Source: Lachnospiraceae bacterium (lineage in GTDB: Bacteria; Bacillota; Clostridia; Lachnospirales; Lachnospiraceae). Taken from it: DNA of 64,000 bases. The stretch covers positions 372,001 through 436,000 of the forward strand of contig CABJAM010000007.1 of the NCBI GenBank assembly GCA_902363555.1, in the 5' to 3' direction. Below the pieces are notes generated by a model, which saw nothing but the letters and a program-made list of their open reading frames with translations, was not told the origin of the DNA and did not search any database. The position numbers were made by a program, and so were the translations under genes. Below are positions 6,936 to 15,251 of this stretch, piece by piece; the stretch's first letter is position 1, and each line of letters begins with the position of its first letter.

Positions 6936-8950
6936 TTACGACCATGTCCTTTTTGGAAATGAGCCTTTACGGCGGTATTTTTATCATTGCGATCACGGTA
7001 CTCCGTTCCCTGGCCGGAAACCGCCTTCCCAAATACACCATGCTGGTACTCTGGGCGGCCGCTTTTCTCCGGCTGGCCGTGCCCCTGACCATTGCCTCCC
7101 CGGTAAGTGTTTATTCCGCGGCAAGTCAGTTGACACGGACGGCGATGGATTATATCGGACACACATCGCATACAGACCCCGCGCCTGAAATTTCAGGCTC
7201 AGCCAATGGTACGGTCCAGTCCGGCGGATCTGATGGGCTGGCTGGCGGCGGCGACGGCCTTTCCGGCACAGGCGGCGGCCTTTCCGGCGAATCCGACAGG
7301 CTGGCCGCTGGCGGCGACAGGCTTTCCGGTGCAGGCAGCGGCCTTTCCGGCGTATCTAAAATCACCGGCTTATCTCCTGCGCAGGATTCCTGGCAGGCGC
7401 CAAACCTGTCGATCCTTTTGACCGTCCTTTGGTTTATCGTAGCCATGATCACCGCCGCGGGCTTCCTTATTTCCCATCTGCGGGGAATACGGATCTACAA
7501 AACCTCACTGCCCCAAAATGACCCGTTCATACAGCAGTGGATGGACAGCCACAGGCTCCGCAGGCCTGTACAGGTACGTGTCTGCGACCAGATCGATTCC
7601 CCATTGACCTACGGGATACTCTGGCCGGTGATCCTTCTGCCAAAACGATGCTATAACAATGAACAGCTCTCCTTTATCCTGGCCCATGAGCTGGCCCATA
7701 TCCGGCGTTTCGATACGCTGACCAAATGGTTTCTGGCCGCCCTTGTATGCGTCCACTGGTTCAATCCTATGGTATGGGTTATGTATATTTTAGCTAATAG
7801 AGATCTGGAGCTTTCCTGCGACGATTACGTGATCCGGCTGCACGGCCGTCAGACCCGGGCGACCTATGCCCTGACGCTTGTGAGCCTGGAGGAACACCGC
7901 GCCCACTGCTCCCCATTGTCCAACAGTTTTTGTAAAAATGCAATGAAAGAGAGGATTACATCCATTATGAAATCAAAGAAAACGACCGCGCTCGGAACCG
8001 CGGCTGCTCTTTTACTGATTGCCGTATCCATCAGCCTTTTCTGGCCCACCGCCCGCGCGGATCAAAGCCAGGCCATGGCCGCCGGAAGCGAAACCGGCAC
8101 AGCGGGCACCTCCTCAAATGTTCAGACCGGCACCACCTACAACGCTTCCAGCAATGCCGGTACGACGGATACCGCCTCCAACGTCCAGCCCGGCACCGCC
8201 TCTGACCGCGGGAATATCGTGGCCGGACGCACTCAGGTTCAGGATGGCTCCAGAAGTGACAGCGCCGGTGCCGCACCGGTTGCCCAGGAACAGGGCACGG
8301 CATATTCCGACGAGGATTACACAAAATTTTCTCAGGAAAAATATGATAAGGTCATCCAAAAGCTTAAATTTGACAACTATGAAACAATGTCCATTGCAGA
8401 ATTTAACCGTAAGATCAATGGCATCTTCCGTGTCATCGACGGAAAAGATAATGATTACGACGAAGATTTTTATGAGCTTTATGAAATCGTGCTGAATACC
8501 CTTCCTGCCGGAGATCCCAACGAAACCTTCCTGTGCACCACCATTCCGGCGTCCCTCAATGAGTACAACGCCCGGCTTACAGAAGTTTATTCCGGCAAGG
8601 CAACGGACCCTGAGTTTTCTGACAACGCTGAGGTTGCCGAGGAATCCGACGTTTTTGGTGACAAGGTTACCGTCAAACACGGCTGGATCGATTACAAATT
8701 TACGTATAAAATACTGGATCAGGACAAGCTGACCGTACAGGAGCGCGACAAATTTCTTGCGGATATTGAATCCGGGATGAAGGATGCGCTTCTGAAAGGA
8801 ACATTGACCATAAACGATGCCGGTGATACGAAAAAAGCCGAAAAGCTTCTGGACGATATCGGAAAAGCTGCATCAGGCAGCCATATTTCCTACACTGGCG
8901 GCAATGTTTACGATTTCGATCTGGATTATGAAGGAGGAGATGTTTTGTGA
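6932..8950 (+). CDS. BlaR1-like M56 membrane metalloprotease with unfamiliar sensor domain
   Basis: 672 residues. Four to five membrane segments surround the M56 zinc-protease motif HELAHIRRFD (about residue 251) and the later conserved ELSCDDYVI. In BlaR1/MecR1 this protease, when triggered by an extracellular sensor, leads to BlaI cleavage. Two oddities: between membrane helices 2 and 3 a run of six 7-residue repeats with core GLSG (7229-7354), and an extracellular C-terminus (about 455-672) with no penicillin-binding motifs (no SxxK/KTG). Instead it has a domain starting YDKVIQKLKFDNYETMSI that recurs twice in the next gene. The ligand is unknown. It overlaps the next gene by GTGA. Confidence 0.85.
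   Translation: MITTMSFLEMSLYGGIFIIAITVLRSLAGNRLPKYTMLVLWAAAFLRLAVPLTIASPVSVYSAASQLTRTAMDYIGHTSHTDPAPEISGSANGTVQSGGSDGLAGGGDGLSGTGGGLSGESDRLAAGGDRLSGAGSGLSGVSKITGLSPAQDSWQAPNLSILLTVLWFIVAMITAAGFLISHLRGIRIYKTSLPQNDPFIQQWMDSHRLRRPVQVRVCDQIDSPLTYGILWPVILLPKRCYNNEQLSFILAHELAHIRRFDTLTKWFLAALVCVHWFNPMVWVMYILANRDLELSCDDYVIRLHGRQTRATYALTLVSLEEHRAHCSPLSNSFCKNAMKERITSIMKSKKTTALGTAAALLLIAVSISLFWPTARADQSQAMAAGSETGTAGTSSNVQTGTTYNASSNAGTTDTASNVQPGTASDRGNIVAGRTQVQDGSRSDSAGAAPVAQEQGTAYSDEDYTKFSQEKYDKVIQKLKFDNYETMSIAEFNRKINGIFRVIDGKDNDYDEDFYELYEIVLNTLPAGDPNETFLCTTIPASLNEYNARLTEVYSGKATDPEFSDNAEVAEESDVFGDKVTVKHGWIDYKFTYKILDQDKLTVQERDKFLADIESGMKDALLKGTLTINDAGDTKKAEKLLDDIGKAASGSHISYTGGNVYDFDLDYEGGDVL
7229..7354 (+). 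repeat. In-frame 21-bp minisatellite in the BlaR1-like gene
   Basis: Six imperfect 21-base units encode 7-residue repeats (SDGLAGG, GDGLSGT, GGGLSGE, SDRLAAG, GDRLSGA, GSGLSGV). It lies in the loop between membrane segments. Confidence 0.75.
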
Positions 8951-10365
8951 AAAGGTTTATGATGTGTATGATAATCGCAGCCATGGCCGCCGGTCTGTGC
9001 GCCTGCGGTGTCGGCTCCTACGCCGCCGCTCCCGAAAATCGGGTCTTAGTTTCGGACAATACCCCGGTCCATGACCGCGCCAGAGCTATTTCAGGGAACT
9101 CCCATGATTTAAAGCCGTCGTATACCCAGGCTGAATATGACTTTGTGGCAGCGCTGAAGCTTGACGGCTATGAATCCATGAAGGTGGAGGATTATAATAA
9201 AAAGGTGCTGAACTGGGAGGACGAGGACAATTATCACAAAACCGAGGATATTCTTCGCAAGGTATTTTATGCGCTCCCAGAGGATGATCCCAACCGTGAT
9301 TTTATACGGACGACCCTTTACAACACCTGGGAAGAATGCTCCAACCTCCATTATAATGCCTGCCACCGCCAAAACCCCACATACAGCGGCTCCGCCATCC
9401 GGGAAACCTACGGTGACGTCTATGGCGATCCTCTGCTGCTCAGCGGAGCCTACGGTGAATTTTGTTTTGATTACCAGGTCACTGACGGGAAGAACATCAC
9501 CGTGTCTCAGAGAGATTCGGCATTGAAAAATATTGAAGATCAAATGCAGAAATTTTTAGACCAGTGCAGCGACGCTGACTTAAAAGACGAGAAAGCCATG
9601 GAAAAAAAGCTGAACGCCCAGTTGGAAAAGCTGTTGAAAACTAAGGCTGACGGCATCACCTTCGGAAGCGAACATGATGTGGATTACTTTTGGGAGCAGC
9701 CCTATGAATACGAAAATTTCAACAGCGGCACGACAACCATGGAAGCTGCTAATGACAACGAGAATGCGCAGACCTATACAAAAAAGCAGTATGACAGCGT
9801 CATCAGCGCCTTACAGCCGTCCGGATACGAATCAATGTCCATCAGCGAATTTAACCGCACTGTCTACAACGCAATTTACGGCAATGACGCCAGCGATGAC
9901 ATTTCCTATGCCTACGAAATGGTTGCCATGTCTATCAGTGATAACGACGCCAATGCAGATTTTCTCCGAAAAACCGTTCCCACATCTTTGAGGGAATATG
10001 AGGCGAAGGCGCGCGAGGTCTGTACCGGCAAAACCGTTGATCCTGAATGTTCCGATACGTTGGAAATAACCCATATGGAAGACGTGTTCGGCGACAAGGT
10101 GGAAACCGGCGCGTGCTATACGGACTATAGCTTCACTTACCGGATCACCGCCCCCGATAAGCTGACCGTAAAGGAACGCGATAAATTTTTAAATGATGTC
10201 ACGGCTGCCATCAGCCAATCCCTGGACAAGCTCGCTTCCGACAAGATGCCAGACGAGACTCAGGTAAAGGCCGCCATCGAGGCCGCAGGAAAGGCTGTCA
10301 CCGCCGACCACATCCAATTCACCGGCTGTACGATCGAATATTTCGAGGCGATACCCTACAATTAA
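8947..10365 (+). CDS. Lipoprotein with two copies of the BlaR1-tail domain
   Basis: 472 residues beginning with a lipoprotein signal (MKRFMMCMIIAAMAAGLCACG; cleavage expected before the Cys in the LCAC region). Two repeats follow, at about residues 55-250 and 275-472, each starting Y-x-V/F-x-x-A-L-x-x-x-GYESM and running through a VFGDK, a DYxFTYxI, a LTVxERD and a final TG-containing strand in the second copy. The same module forms the C-terminus of the M56 protein upstream. I do not recognise the module. GTG start chosen because AAGGAGG is well placed and it overlaps the upstream stop (GTGA). Likely surface partner, decoy or competitor of the sensor (inference). Confidence 0.8.
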   Translation: MKRFMMCMIIAAMAAGLCACGVGSYAAAPENRVLVSDNTPVHDRARAISGNSHDLKPSYTQAEYDFVAALKLDGYESMKVEDYNKKVLNWEDEDNYHKTEDILRKVFYALPEDDPNRDFIRTTLYNTWEECSNLHYNACHRQNPTYSGSAIRETYGDVYGDPLLLSGAYGEFCFDYQVTDGKNITVSQRDSALKNIEDQMQKFLDQCSDADLKDEKAMEKKLNAQLEKLLKTKADGITFGSEHDVDYFWEQPYEYENFNSGTTTMEAANDNENAQTYTKKQYDSVISALQPSGYESMSISEFNRTVYNAIYGNDASDDISYAYEMVAMSISDNDANADFLRKTVPTSLREYEAKAREVCTGKTVDPECSDTLEITHMEDVFGDKVETGACYTDYSFTYRITAPDKLTVKERDKFLNDVTAAISQSLDKLASDKMPDETQVKAAIEAAGKAVTADHIQFTGCTIEYFEAIPYN

Positions 10366-10423
10366 GGTTCTTTCATTTTTGTAAGATTATCCCCGGGAAT
10401 TGTAAGTCAAATCGATGGCATAA

Positions 10424-10488
10424 CGCCTCCTGTCTTTGCTACAATAATGTCAGAAGATAACAATTATTCCAATGACATACAGGAGGCG
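10424..10488 (+). promoter_or_regulatory. Inverted repeat able to sequester a Shine-Dalgarno site
   Basis: CGCCTCCTGT (10424-10433) is an exact complement of ACAGGAGGCG (10479-10488), which is the ribosome-binding site of the small membrane protein at 10495. A nested second stem (ATGTCA with TGACAT, the latter at 10473-10478) stacks directly on it. If transcribed as one RNA, the ribosome site would be buried in a 16-bp composite stem. Confidence 0.65.
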
Positions 10489-10494
10489 TTTTTT

Positions 10495-10671
10495 ATGGAA
10501 AAGACAATTCATCAATTCAGGGCTGTTGGCTATAACATGATCGCATGGGCGCTGATCTGGATCATTGCGGTGCTGGCCGTTCCCGCAGGACTAATTATAC
10601 TGCTCATTTACGGAATACGCGGTATGGCGGATAAAATCATCCGCAGGTTACAGTTACGTTACCAGTTATAA
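10495..10671 (+). CDS. Small hydrophobic membrane protein
   Basis: 58 residues from ATG 10495 (AGGAGG 8 bases upstream; an upstream in-frame ATG at 10447 lacks a site and would read through the inverted repeat). A charged N-terminus (MEKTIHQFRAVGYN) is followed by a single long hydrophobic stretch from about residue 14 to 38 and a basic tail (IIRRLQLRYQL). I do not recognise a family. Size, single membrane span, basic tail and a hidden ribosome site resemble type I toxin peptides, but no antitoxin RNA has been shown. The last 13 bases overlap the convergent DUF5983-like gene. Confidence 0.6.
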   Translation: MEKTIHQFRAVGYNMIAWALIWIIAVLAVPAGLIILLIYGIRGMADKIIRRLQLRYQL

Positions 10672-10940
10672 ACAGGCAATTGTTTTACAGTATCACCGTC
10701 AATGTCCAGGCAGACCCACACGCACCCATGGGCCGCCGCAAATCTTAAAACCTGCTCCAGATCCGGGGGAACTTCGGTTAAGTATTCGTCCATGTCCTCG
10801 ACACAAACATAAATAAACCATCCGAACTCCCCTCTCAGATATTTTTCAAAACCAGCCGGACTGCTGTTACTCAGCCAGTCTTTCGTCTCATCAGTTATAT
10901 GTGCTGTGGATAGCGTAAGCATTTTTGTTATTTCCAACAT
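10659..10940 (-). CDS. DUF5983-like small protein
   Basis: 93 residues. The opening MLTLSTAHITDETKDWL and the later GWFIYVCVEDMDEYLTEVPPDLEQVLRFAAAHGC match the short DUF5983-type proteins common in Clostridia, often near mobile or defence genes; function unknown. Start ATG 10940 is preferred over a GTG at 10952 because AAAGGTGG then lies 8 bases upstream. Its 3' end overlaps the small membrane protein gene by 13 bases in convergent orientation. Confidence 0.65.
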   Translation of the reverse strand: MLEITKMLTLSTAHITDETKDWLSNSSPAGFEKYLRGEFGWFIYVCVEDMDEYLTEVPPDLEQVLRFAAAHGCVWVCLDIDGDTVKQLPVYNW

Positions 10941-11015
10941 TTTTATGACCACCTTTCAAAATCCTTTCATCAGACGTATTCCGTTTCAGCCATATAACTA
11001 AAATCCCACATATGC

Positions 11016-11058
11016 TAAAAAGTGCCGGAATCCTTATATTCTGAAGGGCTCCGGCACT
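11016..11058 (-). terminator. Terminator of the tRNA cluster
   Basis: Minus strand AGTGCCGGA, loop, TCCGGCACT then TTTTT, 24 bases after the tRNA-Leu 3' end. Confidence 0.85.
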
Positions 11059-11081
11059 ATTTTATAAATCCTTACAAGAAA

Positions 11082-11162
11082 TGCGGATAACAGGAATCGA
11101 ACCTGCACACCGAAGGTACTAGATCCTAAGTCTAGCGCGTCTGCCAGTTCCGCCATATCCGC
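11082..11162 (-). tRNA. tRNA-Leu (anticodon TAG)
   Basis: Acceptor GCGGATA/TATCCGC, anticodon loop CTTAGGA, long variable arm, T-loop GGTTCGATTCC. CCA is not encoded. Last of seven tRNAs transcribed leftwards. Confidence 0.95.
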
Positions 11163-11170
11163 ATAAGCCT

Positions 11171-11199
11171 TAAAACCGTCAGAATATAAATTCTGACGG
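11171..11199 (-). terminator. Terminator between tRNA-Lys and tRNA-Leu
   Basis: Minus strand CCGTCAGAAT, 4-base loop, ATTCTGACGG then TTTTAA. A perfect 10-bp stem inside the tRNA array; it may act as a processing or attenuation hairpin rather than a full stop. Confidence 0.75.
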
Positions 11200-11206
11200 C
11201 TTTGAG

Positions 11207-11279
11207 TGAGACATCGGGGGTTCGAACCCCGGACACCTAGATTAAAAGTCTAGTGCTCTACCAACTGAGCTAATATCCC
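11207..11279 (-). tRNA. tRNA-Lys (anticodon TTT)
   Basis: Acceptor GGGATAT/ATGTCTC (contains G-U pairs), D-arm TAGCTCAGTTGGTAGAGC, anticodon loop CTTTTAA, T-arm GGGGTTCGAACCCC. CCA is not encoded. Confidence 0.93.
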
Positions 11280-11345
11280 ACATTATGCAAAAGCTCAGGG
11301 CTTCTGAACAATTACATATCCTTACAGCCAAAAGGCTGTATGAAG

Positions 11346-11418
11346 CTGGGCTAGCTGGATTCGAACCAGCGTAATGCAGGAGTCAAAGTCCTGTGCCTTA
11401 CCGCTTGGCGATAGCCCA
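11346..11418 (-). tRNA. tRNA-Gln (anticodon TTG)
   Basis: Acceptor TGGGCTA/TAGCCCA with the U1-A72 pair typical of tRNA-Gln, anticodon loop CTTTGAC, T-loop GGTTCGAATCC, discriminator G. Confidence 0.95.
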
Positions 11419-11503
11419 TTAAATAAAGATGCACACCTGTGCAACGATAATTATGATAGCAAAAGTGACGGAATTTGTCAAGGCGTTTCCGCAGAAAAAT
11501 ATT

Positions 11504-11588
11504 CGCGCACCCGGTTCCGCTTTGCTCCACCGGGTCGTGGCAGTCGCCGCAAAGGTGAGCCAGCTCCCCTTTGTGGCTCGTTACTTCA
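11504..11588. repeat. GAGCCA-type dispersed palindromic repeat, copy 1
   Basis: Contains the hairpin GCCGCAAAGG...CCTTTGTGGC. About 80 bases align with 58673-58755 (inside the UvrA-like gene) and, inverted, with 62750-62840. Lies between tRNA-His and tRNA-Gln. Confidence 0.75.
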
Positions 11589-11591
11589 CAC

Positions 11592-11621
11592 AAAAAAGCA
11601 TGTCCTTCGCCATGCTTTTTT
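11592..11621. terminator. Hairpin terminator after tRNA-His
   Basis: AAAAAAGCATG, 8-base loop, CATGCTTTTTT: symmetrical, functional on either strand. It directly follows the 3' end of tRNA-His on the minus strand. Confidence 0.8.
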
Positions 11622-11624
11622 AAA

Positions 11625-11699
11625 GGTGGATAAAGGGATTCGAACCCTTGGCCTCCAGAGCCACAATCTGGCGCGCTAACCAACTGCGCTATACCCACC
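11625..11699 (-). tRNA. tRNA-His (anticodon GTG)
   Basis: Acceptor GTGGGTA/TATCCAC with the extra G at -1 opposite C73 that is diagnostic for tRNA-His; anticodon loop TTGTGGC. Confidence 0.95.
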
Positions 11700-11712
11700 A
11701 TATAAAGTTAAA

Positions 11713-11786
<74 letters not shown>

Positions 11787-11814
11787 ACAAGTTTCTTTTC
11801 CTTTGCTCAAGGAA

Positions 11815-11885
11815 AGCGGGTGATGGGAATCGAACCCACGTATCTAGCTTGGAAGGCTAGTGTTCTACCATTGAACTACACCCGC
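11815..11885 (-). tRNA. tRNA-Gly (anticodon TCC)
   Basis: Acceptor GCGGGTG/CACCCGC, anticodon loop CTTCCAA, discriminator T. Confidence 0.95.
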
Positions 11886-11911
11886 ACAGTGTTGAAAATA
11901 TTAAATTTTCG

Positions 11912-11986
11912 TCGGGGTGACAGGATTCGAACCTGCGACCTCCTGGTCCCAAACCAGGCGCTCTAGCCAAGCTGAGCCACACCCCG
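11912..11986 (-). tRNA. tRNA-Pro (anticodon TGG)
   Basis: Acceptor CGGGGTG/CACCCCG, anticodon loop TTTGGGA, T-loop GGTTCGAATCC. First tRNA of the array. Confidence 0.95.
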
Positions 11987-12028
11987 TAGGCGTTTCTTGC
12001 GACTCGGCTTTTCCCGAACGCAAGATAT

Positions 12029-12057
12029 ACTTTATCATAGGTTCCGGCAGATGTCAA
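12029..12057 (-). promoter_or_regulatory. Promoter of the tRNA array
   Basis: Minus strand TTGACA (12052-12057), 17-base spacer, TAAAGT (12029-12034), about 35 bases before tRNA-Pro. Confidence 0.75.
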
Positions 12058-12247
12058 CACCTTTTTTCAAATTTTTTACAATGAATTTTTCACGATAACG
12101 TGGTGGGTTCAGAATGGTGGGTTCAGAGTACGGGGCGGGCCGGGCGTGGGTGCTTTGGGGCTGGGGCAGTGGCTTGGGCCGGTGTGTTTTGAAGCCAGCC
12201 CCCGCCGCCGGAGCGTATCCCTGTCGGAACCCCTCGTCCTCTCAACG

Positions 12248-12733
12248 TCACCACTGCGTATACTTCAATGTAAAACTGGTCTCCCCGCGTTCATTCGTAT
12301 GCATAATAATATACGACGGCTGATGATTTTCCTGCCGCGGATAAGAAATGCTGCCGGGATTGATCACCGTCACCTCGCCATCCGGCTCAATCACCGGCCG
12401 GTGGGTATGTCCGTACATGACCAGATTACAATCCTGCTGCTTTGCCATAGCCACCAGCCGCTCCGGTCCTGCGGACACACAGTAATTATGCCCATGGCAG
12501 ATGAGCGCCCGGTACTTTCCGATCTCGATGATCTTTTCCCTTGGGTACGGTGTGAAAAAATCATTATTGCCGCAGACCATTTCCACCGGGCAGGGGGCGA
12601 TCGCCTCAAGGAAATCCTCCCCGCCTTCCAGATCGCCCAGATGGATGATCAGATCCAGCGGAGACTCCTCCCCGATCACCCGGTCCATTATATTATTTCT
12701 CCCATGAGAGTCGCTGATAATCAATACCTTCAT
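12248..12733 (-). CDS. YfcE/MJ0936-family phosphodiesterase
   Basis: 161 residues. Calcineurin-like metallophosphoesterase with the metal-site series ISDSHG (D8, H10), LGD, GNND, CHGHNY and GHTHRP. Family members hydrolyse cyclic or bis-p-nitrophenyl phosphodiesters; the physiological substrate is generally unknown. The ATG overlaps the rdgB stop (ATGA), a conserved pairing in Clostridia and Bacilli (rdgB-ysnB). A second paralogue with a repeat insertion lies at 44957-45592. The 190 bases between this gene and the tRNA promoter are GC-rich and hold only a doubled ATGGTGGGTTCAGA. Confidence 0.88.
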   Translation of the reverse strand: MKVLIISDSHGRNNIMDRVIGEESPLDLIIHLGDLEGGEDFLEAIAPCPVEMVCGNNDFFTPYPREKIIEIGKYRALICHGHNYCVSAGPERLVAMAKQQDCNLVMYGHTHRPVIEPDGEVTVINPGSISYPRQENHQPSYIIMHTNERGETSFTLKYTQW

Positions 12734-13323
12734 AACGTCTCCTTAATGACAGACTTCATGGCTTCCAGAGCCTTCCCGCGATGACTGATCTTATTCTTTA
12801 CCTCCGGCGGCAGCTCTGCTGTGGAGCAGCCGTACTCCGGCACATAAAAAATCGGGTCATAGCCAAAACCATTTGCGCCTGCCGGCTTATATCCGATCTC
12901 GCCTTCAATGGTTCCCCGGCATGTCCGCGTCTGTCCGTCCGGAAACGCGGCGGCGATCACGCAGACGAAACGGGCACTGCGGTCGCTCCCTTTAACGTCC
13001 TTTAACTTGTCAATAATATACTGGTTTTTGATCGTATAAGATGTATGTTCTCCGAGGAAACGGGCGGAATAGACACCGGGCGCCTTGTCCATATAATCCA
13101 CCTCCAGACCGGAATCATCGGCCAGCACCAGCTCCCCGGTCAGATCCCGGATCGTTGTCGCCTTGATCAGCGCATTTTCCTCAAATGTATCGCCGTCCTC
13201 CACAATGTTGACATCGATCCCGGCTTCCCTCATGGAAATAACTTCAACGGGCAGATCGGCCAGGATCATGCGGATTTCCTTCATCTTACCTTCATTCCCT
13301 GTGGCAAATATAATTTTCTTCAT
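12730..13323 (-). CDS. rdgB: XTP/dITP diphosphatase (RdgB/HAM1)
   Basis: 197 residues. House-cleaning nucleotide pyrophosphatase that hydrolyses XTP, dITP and ITP to monophosphates, keeping non-canonical purines out of DNA and RNA. Family motifs are complete: ATGNEGKMKEI at the N-terminus, LADDSGLEVDYM with PGVYSARF, GFGYDPIFYVPEYG, and the terminal SHRGKAL. GAGGATGA precedes the ATG. It is translationally coupled to the phosphodiesterase gene downstream. Confidence 0.95.
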   Translation of the reverse strand: MKKIIFATGNEGKMKEIRMILADLPVEVISMREAGIDVNIVEDGDTFEENALIKATTIRDLTGELVLADDSGLEVDYMDKAPGVYSARFLGEHTSYTIKNQYIIDKLKDVKGSDRSARFVCVIAAAFPDGQTRTCRGTIEGEIGYKPAGANGFGYDPIFYVPEYGCSTAELPPEVKNKISHRGKALEAMKSVIKETL

Positions 13324-13434
13324 TATTCATCCTCATTTCGTATATTTTTCGGTCATGTCACCGCTGCCCCGCTCTCCATCCAGAGTTCGTAATCGTCCGG
13401 GTGCGCCATGCAGTTGCGCGGTTCCAAAGCTGAT

Positions 13435-15141
13435 TTAATTTTCATTCGTAAACGCCTTCAGGCACACGTTGCAGGCATAGACATCCTCCATACGCTCCCA
13501 AACGCTTCCGTTATAGCTCAGATAACCTTCGCCGTCACTCAGGTCCACGCTGCTGGTCAGATCCCCGGTTTCGTACTCAATCGCTGCCGGACGCTCGCTG
13601 CCCACGGTGGTCAGCCGGACAACGACGGCGAACCGGCTGCCTCCTTTAAGCTCCAGCGCCCCCGACAGATCCTTAGTATAATATCCGGCCTGAGGAATGT
13701 AACCGCTTTTTACATATTCCATTGTACCAAAGGATTGGCTGTCTGTAAAATCCCTGACAATAAAAATATCATAATAATTTTCATTTCCGGTCGTATAAAA
13801 GGAAACAGCTTTTAACTGCTGCGCCGTTTCGGCTGTATAAACATTGGCAAACCACGCCGTATCACTGCCGTAACCGATGGTTCCGATCCAGCCAAGCAGA
13901 TCGCTTTGATAAATATGGCTGTAATTGTCCGGCGCATCTACCCGGGTATAGACAATATTATTAACGCCGATATTTGTATCCTCATAGGAAATATAAAAAT
14001 ATCCGCCATCGCCGAAGGTGGTTCCCCAACTGTTCCGGCATATAAAAGCGCCGTTATTTTCCGGATAGCTGTTAAAATTTTCCCTGGGATAATTGTCATC
14101 CCATCCCACAATGACCACATCGTGGTTCGCCGTATTTTTGCCGGGATAAAAATAGGCCTTAGTGGATGAATTATAGTAGCTGGAATTACTTGTGGCCGTC
14201 TCCATGTCGGAATAGAAGGAGCTCTGGACGCCGCCCCGGTTTAAAATCATCGTTTTGATCGCCGTGTAATCCTTTTGGGCAATGGTGACTGCCTCCTGGA
14301 GATGGACCACCGGTTCCAGCGCTTCATCGGTCCGCCCATCGCCGTAAGGGTCGTCAGCTTCCAGCACAGGGCCTTTCCAGGCCGCCAGATAGGCCAGGGC
14401 CATATTGTAGTCGCCGCCATCCTGCTGGGTCATATTAAAGCCTGACATAAGGCTCATATGGTCCACCGCAAACACCAGCTCTTTCTCCGGCCAGATGGAC
14501 GTCTCAAGAGCGCCCAGCGCGGCAAATGCCCAGCAGGTGCCCAGATTTCCCTGGCTGCCCACCGGCGCCACTCGCCCAACCTTTCGCATATCGTAAGCCT
14601 CCGGCAGACTTTCCGCCATTGCTCCATCGTCAAAAACACCCGCCACCTGGCCCTGGTTTTTTTCGCCGTTCCAGGCGTAGGTGCAGCCAAAGGCTTCCGA
14701 CAGGAGCCTCACAGAAACATAATCCCGGGAATTATACGTGATCCACGGGTCCGTAAACTGGGCCTTAACGCCGTCAAGCTCGTATGTATTGCTGTTCTTA
14801 TGGAGAACCACCACCGTGTCCTTACGTGTGAGGACCAGGCGCTGTGCCCCATCCGCATCCACATCGCATAAAAACAGCCGGGCCGCATCTGCCGCCGGGA
14901 TCATCAGCTCCATATTCTGAGTCATATAAGGCTTTTTTTCCGGGTCATAAGCCATCTCCTGTCCATCTCTGGAAATGGTGATTCTCTTACTGTTGATCTC
15001 ATCGGCCTTTTTGACGTGGTAATACACCTTCAGCGCCTGCGTAGCCTCTCCGGCCACCTGGGCCGGCGCTTTATATGAAAATACCGCGGTGCCAATGCCA
15101 ATGATCATTAGTAAAACGATGAATCGTCTTAATAATTTCAA
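13435..15141 (-). CDS. Secreted papain-like (C1) cysteine protease with stalk domain
   Basis: 568 residues. Signal peptide (RRFIVLLMIIGIGTAVFSY); a copper-amine-oxidase-like N-terminal stalk region at about 85-165 (VLHKNSNTYELDG, DYVSVRLLSEAFGC); then a C1-family peptidase at about 185-390. Catalytic residues are visible: the oxyanion Gln and Cys in GSQGNLGTCWAF (about 203), His in NHDVVIVGWDD (about 340) and Asn in CRNSWGTTFGDGG (about 369). The last 170 residues form a beta-rich lectin-like tail found in clostridial members. TTG start chosen because GGAGG lies 6 bases upstream. Exported or wall-associated proteolysis is likely; substrates are unknown. Confidence 0.88.
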   Translation of the reverse strand: MKLLRRFIVLLMIIGIGTAVFSYKAPAQVAGEATQALKVYYHVKKADEINSKRITISRDGQEMAYDPEKKPYMTQNMELMIPAADAARLFLCDVDADGAQRLVLTRKDTVVVLHKNSNTYELDGVKAQFTDPWITYNSRDYVSVRLLSEAFGCTYAWNGEKNQGQVAGVFDDGAMAESLPEAYDMRKVGRVAPVGSQGNLGTCWAFAALGALETSIWPEKELVFAVDHMSLMSGFNMTQQDGGDYNMALAYLAAWKGPVLEADDPYGDGRTDEALEPVVHLQEAVTIAQKDYTAIKTMILNRGGVQSSFYSDMETATSNSSYYNSSTKAYFYPGKNTANHDVVIVGWDDNYPRENFNSYPENNGAFICRNSWGTTFGDGGYFYISYEDTNIGVNNIVYTRVDAPDNYSHIYQSDLLGWIGTIGYGSDTAWFANVYTAETAQQLKAVSFYTTGNENYYDIFIVRDFTDSQSFGTMEYVKSGYIPQAGYYTKDLSGALELKGGSRFAVVVRLTTVGSERPAAIEYETGDLTSSVDLSDGEGYLSYNGSVWERMEDVYACNVCLKAFTNEN

Positions 15142-15251
15142 TGCAGTCCTCCAAATCAGCAGCAGCTTCGGTTCCCCGAACTGCCGCCCAAATTAATCTT
15201 TTTTAATACAGCTTTGCAAAGGCTTGCAAAAATGAGTGCCTGCGATCCGCA

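Noticed and set aside
12110..12247. Possible small gene in the GC-rich stretch beside the tRNA promoter
   Set aside because: No ribosome site, biased composition from a short duplication (ATGGTGGGTTCAGA twice), no recognisable product.
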